A DNA stretch of 13,404 bases from the NCBI GenBank assembly GCA_013695565.1, contig JACDAG010000918.1, forward strand, positions 1-13,404. The letters run 5' to 3'. The position numbers were made by a program, and so were the translations under genes. The notes below the pieces were generated by a model. That model worked only from the letters and a program-made list of their open reading frames with translations, made no database searches and was not told the origin of the DNA. Source of the DNA: Bradyrhizobium sp. (lineage in GTDB: Bacteria > Pseudomonadota > Alphaproteobacteria > Rhizobiales > Xanthobacteraceae). Positions 12,601 to 13,404 of the stretch are shown here, in pieces; position 1 is the first letter of the stretch, and every line of letters starts with the position of its first letter.

Positions 12601-13404
12601 CGGCGACAGCGGATGTCGGCGGCGGACGATCGGGTGCTCTGCTCCCGCGCGTCCGCGTCGAGATCGCAACGGTTGCGACCACGCCGGCGGCGAACAGCAC
12701 GATCTGCGGCGTGATGGTCTCGTCGTTGAACACAGCGGCGAGCGCAAAGACGACGAAGGGCTGCAGCAATTGAACCTGCGAGACGCGGGCGATGCCGCCG
12801 ATCGCCATGCCGGCATTCCAGGCAAAGAAGCCGATCCATTGCGAGAACAGCGCGACATAGAGCAGCCCGAGCCACGGTTTTATGGGAATATGGGTGACGT
12901 CAGCGGGCATCGTCAGCGCGGCGGCGGGGATCGAGATCGGCAACGCAATCACCAGCACCCAGCTGATGACTTCCCAGCCCGGCATCTGCGAGGCGAGCCG
13001 GCCGGAGAAGGCGTAACCGATACCGGAAACGACGACCGCCGCGAGCAGGAACAGATCGCCGACCGACAGCGCGCCACCGCCTTGTCGCAGCGCAAACGCG
13101 ATCACCAAGGCTGCGCCCGCGAACGAAGCGATCCAGAACAACGGCCGCGGCCGTTCATGGGTGATCATGACCGCGACCAGGGCGGTCGCGATTGGCATGA
13201 TCCCGAACACCACGCCGCCATGCGCGGCATCGACGGTCTGCACGCCCAGTGACATCAGCAACGGAAACAGGATGGCGACGCAGAGCATGATGATCACGAG
13301 CTGCGGCCACAGCGCGCGGGGCGGCAACGGGCGGCGAAGCACGATCAGCAATACCAGCGAGCACAGTCCGGCGATCACGGTGCGCAATGAGGTCAGTGCA
13401 ATCG
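12575..13404 (-). CDS. EamA/DMT-family transporter, N-terminus outside window
   Basis: The frame is open to the right edge (visible start IALTSLRTVIAGLCSLVLLI), so the 5' end is cut. A TTG at 13387 is not taken as the start because coding-like residues continue before it. About 275 residues are visible, with eight or nine of the usual ten helices in two EamA halves. The first is partial (VQTVDAAHGGVVFGIMPIATALVAV, then HERPRPLFWIASFAGAALVI). The second includes WIGFFAWNAGMAIGGIARVSQVQLLQPF. The C-terminal tail (about 25 residues) is Arg/Pro/Thr-rich and cytoplasmic. Such carriers export metabolites or amino acids; the substrate is unknown. The stop lies inside the 3' end of the MATE gene, on the opposite strand. 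Confidence 0.9.
   Translation of the reverse strand, partial: IALTSLRTVIAGLCSLVLLIVLRRPLPPRALWPQLVIIMLCVAILFPLLMSLGVQTVDAAHGGVVFGIMPIATALVAVMITHERPRPLFWIASFAGAALVIAFALRQGGGALSVGDLFLLAAVVVSGIGYAFSGRLASQMPGWEVISWVLVIALPISIPAAALTMPADVTHIPIKPWLGLLYVALFSQWIGFFAWNAGMAIGGIARVSQVQLLQPFVVFALAAVFNDETITPQIVLFAAGVVATVAISTRTRGSRAPDRPPPTSAVAVTPPATRT

Noticed and set aside
11740..12858. Long minus-strand open frame across the MATE gene
   Set aside because: Same shadow effect; the MATE and EamA frames have clear family motifs and this one has none.

Overview
The window reads as chromosomal DNA from a high-GC alphaproteobacterium of the Bradyrhizobium/Rhodopseudomonas group. The evidence is the codon use, an HWE-family histidine kinase, a stand-alone PilZ protein, and intergenic palindromic repeats of a kind I recall from that group. 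No rRNA, tRNA or CRISPR array was seen. The genus is inferred from style and was not tested by search.

Left part (1-2752), mostly minus strand. A TetR-type repressor gene overlaps by 4 nt the start of a [2Fe-2S] small subunit of a molybdenum hydroxylase, which runs off the left edge. Next come a small exported peptidoglycan-binding-like protein with a C-terminal GxxG-tetrad tail and an 84-residue PilZ protein. A plus-strand 56-residue gene follows, with a candidate EcfG-type stress promoter. It converges on a single-domain response regulator.

Middle (2372-4583). The response regulator sits 6 nt downstream of a PAS-PAS-HWE histidine kinase, so the two probably form a two-component pair. Upstream of the kinase is a 436-nt intergenic stretch holding a composite palindromic repeat of about 146 nt and a shorter inverted repeat.

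Right part (4584-13404) is an export cluster. A TetR regulator is divergent from an EmrA-type membrane fusion protein and an EmrB-type 14-TM MFS exporter. A near-perfect 21-nt palindrome lies between them and is the obvious operator. Further right are an ABC exporter half-transporter (TMD-NBD), a MATE exporter, and a convergent EamA/DMT exporter cut by the right edge. Four unrelated export families therefore lie within about 8 kb.

Between EmrB and the ABC gene is a REP-associated tyrosine transposase (RAYT) with a one-base frameshift just before its HUH motif. It is flanked by two inverted 31-nt REP hairpins. These differ at three positions, two of which are a compensating base-pair swap. This RAYT/REP unit is the most distinctive mobile structure in the window. 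I found no convincing wholly new multi-gene system.
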